Of a DNA stretch of 64,000 nucleotides, positions 60,661 to 64,000 are shown piece by piece. Under the pieces are notes generated by a model. The model saw only the letters and a list, made by a program, of their open reading frames with translations. It did no database searches and had not been told where the DNA came from. Position numbers and translations under genes: made by a program. The stretch is from Mesomycoplasma flocculare ATCC 27399. Lineage in GTDB: Bacteria > Bacillota_I > Bacilli_A > Mycoplasmatales > Metamycoplasmataceae. Each line of letters starts with the position of its first letter. Positions within the stretch are counted from its first letter, which is position 1. The stretch spans positions 372,001 through 436,000 of the forward strand of contig NZ_CP007585.1 of the NCBI RefSeq assembly GCF_000815065.1. Reading direction: 5' to 3'.

Positions 60661-60688
60661 ATCACAAATTTTTTTAGGACACCAAAAT

Positions 60689-60717
60689 TTGTTTATTTAT
60701 ACAAAATATGGTATAAT
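60689..60717 (+). promoter_or_regulatory. secDF promoter
   Basis: TTGTTT (60689-60694), 17-base spacer, TATAAT (60712-60717), 24 bases before the ATG. Confidence 0.6.
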
Positions 60718-60740
60718 CGAGAGCTATAGAAAGGAAAAGC

Positions 60741-63338
60741 ATGAAATTAGGTTCTTTTTTTGCTAAGTTGTTTTCGCTTAATGGTTGAAAACGACTTTTT
60801 CTTGCTTTTTTGACTTTCGCGCTTCTTGTGAGTGGTATTTTTCTAATTTCAAATTTTTATATTTCGAAAAATATAAATCGCTCAATTGAATACGGAGGTG
60901 GTGCTGAAGTTTTAGTTCAGGTTAAAACTTTAGACGGAAAAATTCCTTCATCTAAAGTTGTAAATGAAGCTGATACAGCAATTTTTCACCGTTTAACTGG
61001 TGGTACAAACCTTAATGGAACTAGTGTTTTTACTGAGGGCGAAGGTAGAATCAGAATTTCACGTAATAAAATTTCAAATAACCGTGAATTAGATAATTTT
61101 ATTAAGGAAATTGTTAACAAACCAATTTTAACTATTACTGACACAGACACAAACCCTCTTTTTTATGATGGTAAATTTGATAAAAACCTTAGTTTACAAA
61201 ATGGCGATGAAACAAATTGAATTGTCCCTTTTGCACCAGGTTCTGCAGTTTCCCAACCAAATCCACAAAATCCTGCAAGCAATCAAGTTTTAATCCAACT
61301 AAAAGATAATAAAGCACAACTTGAATGGTCAAAAGCAACTGATTATATTTCACGATTAGATCACGGAAAAAACCGAATTCTGATCTGGTCAAATATCGCT
61401 GAGCTCAAAAAATTAGCAAAAGAAAAATTCCCAGCTCAATGAGAAAAGGCGGGTAAAAATATTTACAATTTTGTTCACATTGGCGAAAAAACTACTCCTG
61501 AATTTTTACCAGAGAATAAAACTTTACAACCAGAGCTTAAAAAATTTCAATTTGATGCTAAAAAATATCTAGTTTCTGATGCTACTGTAACACATGCCTT
61601 AAATGGAAAATCATTCGTAATTACAGGAAGATTTAGCCCGCAAGAAGCAAAACAATTAGCGCTTAATATAAATTATGGAACAGCTGATTATAAATTAGAT
61701 TTTTTATCCGCTTCTTTTATTAACAAAACAAAATCAGAATCAGCTTTTATTGCTGGATGAATCGCAATTGGGCTTGCTATTGGATTAATTTCGCTATTTT
61801 TAATCATAAATTATGGACTTTTAGGCGCGATTGCAACAATCTCGCTTGCTTTATATGTATTTTTAACACTATTATTTTTCACAATTGTGCGTGGTGAATA
61901 TTCGCCTATTACAATTTCTGCCCTAGTTGTTGGAATCGGAATGAATATTGATGCTAATGTTATTAGTTTTGAAATATTCAAATCGCGAATTTATGGCGGA
62001 AGTGGTGTTATTAAAGCAAATTACCAAGCTAATCGTTCTTCCTTTAATGCAATTTTAGACTCAAATATAACAACGCTAATTGCTGCTCTTGTTTTATTCT
62101 TTTTTGGAACAAAAAATGTTAAAAGTTTCTCAATTACATTAATTTTTTCAATTATTTTTACATTAGTTGTTACTATTGGTTTTACAAAATTTTTTACAAA
62201 CTTTATACTAAAATCTAACTTTTTTCAAAACAATCATAAAAAACTTTGGCTTTTAGGCGCTAAAAATTACTATTTTAAAAAATACCAACGTGGTTATAAT
62301 TCAATTTATTCCCGAATTGATTATGAAAAAATTTATAAATACTCAAGATGATTGCCACTTATTTTATTTTTAGGATCACTGATTATTTTTGCAATTTTTG
62401 CCGGAATTTATAAATCCGCTGGAAGCGGCTTTAATTTAGCTGTTGATTTTAGCGGCGGAACTAACTTGTTAGTTGAAAGTGCAAATTCTAGTTATGATTT
62501 AATCACAAAAGAAAAAGCCGAAAAAATAATAAATTTCTTAAATTCACAAAATATTGACAAGTCAAATTCAACAATTTTATTAAATCCGTTAAATGAAAAT
62601 GGAACTGTTTTTAATATTGAAGTTAAAACAAATCTTGATCTATCAGCAAAAATCGCCACATTTAATTCATCAATACAGAATAATTTTTCAAATATTCGCA
62701 TAACAAATTATTCAATTTCAAATGAAGAAGCGCAGAAGCTGATATTAAATACAATTCTTTCTGTTGGGATAGCACTTATTTTTGTAACTGTTTTTTCATT
62801 AGTGCGGTTTAAATGAACATTCTCACTTGCCATAATTTCCTCGCTTCTTTTTAATGTTTTAATGGTAATTTGTACAATAATTATTGTACGAATCCAAATA
62901 TCACAAAACTTAGTAATAGCAATTCTTACTTTAATAGGATATACTGTAAATGATACAATTGTGATTTTTGATCGGATAAAAACAAGATTTAGCGAGATAA
63001 CGCATGCTAATATTTATAAATTAGATAAAATTAAAGAAATTTCAACAAATGCAGTAAAAGAAACAGCAAAAAGATCTGTATATACGTCATTAACAACAAT
63101 TTTAACAATCGTAGTTTTAATGATTTTCTATGAATCAATTGATATTGTCTTTAGTTTAACAATGTTAATTGGAGTTATAATAGGAACTTATACTTCTTTA
63201 TTTATTGCAACACGAATCTGAAACAAACTTGAATTATACCGTAATCGTCAAAAAGAAAAAAGAATTAATAATAAATACTGGAATGTGCAAAAAATTTATG
63301 AACAAACTTTTGCAAACATTAATGATTATGAAAAATAA
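60741..63338 (+). CDS. secDF: Fused protein-export membrane protein SecDF
   Basis: 865 residues, a natural fusion of SecD and SecF as in Bacillus. The SecD half has membrane segment 1 (about 18-40), a large external domain, then a five-segment bundle with VVGIGMNIDANVISFE. The SecF half begins near residue 535, with VDFSGGTNL and IGYTVNDTIVIFDRIK. It uses the ion gradient to pull proteins through SecYEG. AAAGGAAAAGC precedes the ATG. A terminator follows. Confidence 0.92.
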
Positions 63339-63340
63339 TT

Positions 63341-63392
63341 TAAAACCACAATTTTTATGACCTTATTAGTAAAAAATTGTGGTTTTATTTAA
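63341..63392 (+). terminator. Terminator after secDF
   Basis: AAAACCACAATTTTT (63342-63356) pairs with AAAAATTGTGGTTTT (63372-63386), followed by ATTT. Confidence 0.8.
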
Positions 63393-63429
63393 ATTTTTCT
63401 TATTTTTAAACTAAAAAATAAAGGAAAAA

Positions 63430-64000
63430 ATGGAAAAAAAAATAAATTTATGCCCAAAAGGCACTTATGATCTTTTTGGTGATAATAGCAAAATTTTCCT
63501 TAATGTCCGCAATATTTTTTTTAAATTATCCGAAAAATTTAATTTTTCGTATGTTGAAACGCCAATTTTTGAATATTCAAATGTTTTTGAATCAACTAAT
63601 GAAATTTCCGACATAGTTACAAAGGAATTATACAAATTTAGTGATAAATCGAATCGACAATTAGCATTAAGACCTGAAGGTACTGCTCCAATTATGCGCG
63701 CAATTACACAACATAAACTAGCACAAAATGAGAAAAAATTTTTTTATTTTGGCCCGATGTTTCGTTATGAAAGTCCGCAAAAAGGTCGCTATCGTCAATT
63801 TTACCAAGCAGGTTTTGAAATTATTAACTATAAAAATAAATCTCTTGAATTCCAAGTCCTTGAAATCATTATCCTTGCAAAGGAAATTCTTAAAAATCTT
63901 GAAATAACTCAATTCCAACTAAAAATAAATTTCCTTTCAAATGCAAAAACACGAATAGAATATGCAAGAAATTTACGTGCTTATTTTGAAAAATTTATTG
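63430..64000 (+). CDS. hisS: Histidyl-tRNA synthetase, N-terminal part (partial)
   Basis: 190 residues are visible; the gene runs out of the window. Class II synthetase: CPKGTYDLFGDNSK at the start, LALRPEGTAPIMRAI, and motif 2 PMFRYESPQKGRYRQFYQAG with its essential Arg. It charges tRNA-His. AAAGGAAAAA precedes the ATG. Confidence 0.95.
   Translation, partial: MEKKINLCPKGTYDLFGDNSKIFLNVRNIFFKLSEKFNFSYVETPIFEYSNVFESTNEISDIVTKELYKFSDKSNRQLALRPEGTAPIMRAITQHKLAQNEKKFFYFGPMFRYESPQKGRYRQFYQAGFEIINYKNKSLEFQVLEIIILAKEILKNLEITQFQLKINFLSNAKTRIEYARNLRAYFEKFI

Larger units (their letters stand above)
60207..60740. other. 534-bp gene-free region with a possible small RNA
   Basis: Holds a -10 box at 60396-60401, a hairpin terminator near 60546-60592, a long-range inverted repeat 60597-60660, and the secDF promoter. 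No protein-coding frame with an RBS. Confidence 0.6.

Overview
The window is AT-rich DNA from a mycoplasma. UGA is read as tryptophan in nearly every long gene, lipoprotein signal peptides are frequent, and genes are tightly packed. A P97/P102-type adhesin pair, a thermonuclease lipoprotein beside a sugar-type ABC transporter, ascorbate (ula) genes and an IS3-family element of about 1.5 kb all point to the Mycoplasma (Mesomycoplasma) hyopneumoniae/flocculare group. I cannot fix the species from sequence alone. I found no tRNA or rRNA gene.

Layout. 1-1165: end of ulaA, then ulaB and ulaC (ascorbate PTS). 1273-7007: a P97-like and a P102-like adhesin paralog in tandem. 7108-16727, minus strand: an operon of two large substrate-binding lipoproteins, a thermonuclease lipoprotein, an ABC ATPase with a huge coiled-coil insertion, two permeases and a tiny membrane protein. 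It looks built to degrade nucleic acid (or similar polymers) at the surface and import the products. 16940-34654: a variable island with three type III methyltransferase genes (mod), two type III helicase/nuclease genes (res), a decayed IS, a subtilisin-like surface protease and three tandem paralogous surface proteins. 34813-36954: a lipoprotein and a membrane protein. 37735-40076: mraZ-rsmH-ftsZ. 40614-43924: pncB, a TrmN6-like methyltransferase and metS. 43921-46066, minus: a membrane protein, rnc and a lipoprotein. 46254-47948: a DUF31 chymotrypsin-like peptidase. 48572-52193: ulaD, ulaE, ulaF, a HAD phosphatase and an unknown gene. 52292-55562: a large lipoprotein and a double PEBP-like protein. 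55581-60206, minus: mnmA, a membrane protein, tkt and efp. 60741-64000: secDF and the start of hisS.

The main theme is switchable surface and DNA-modification genes. All three mod genes carry a GA dinucleotide tract inside the reading frame just before the DPPY motif, and all three are out of frame as written. mod1 looks like a mosaic of mod3 (5' part) and mod2 (3' part). An 0.82 kb direct repeat flanks a 13.4 kb segment that could be excised or exchanged. The P97-like adhesin is likewise out of frame, at an A18 tract near its start. Homopolymers of 16-20 A or T recur upstream of other genes.

Metabolically, ulaABC imports ascorbate as the 6-phosphate and ulaDEF converts the opened product to pentose phosphate, which transketolase (tkt, same window) can pass to glycolysis.
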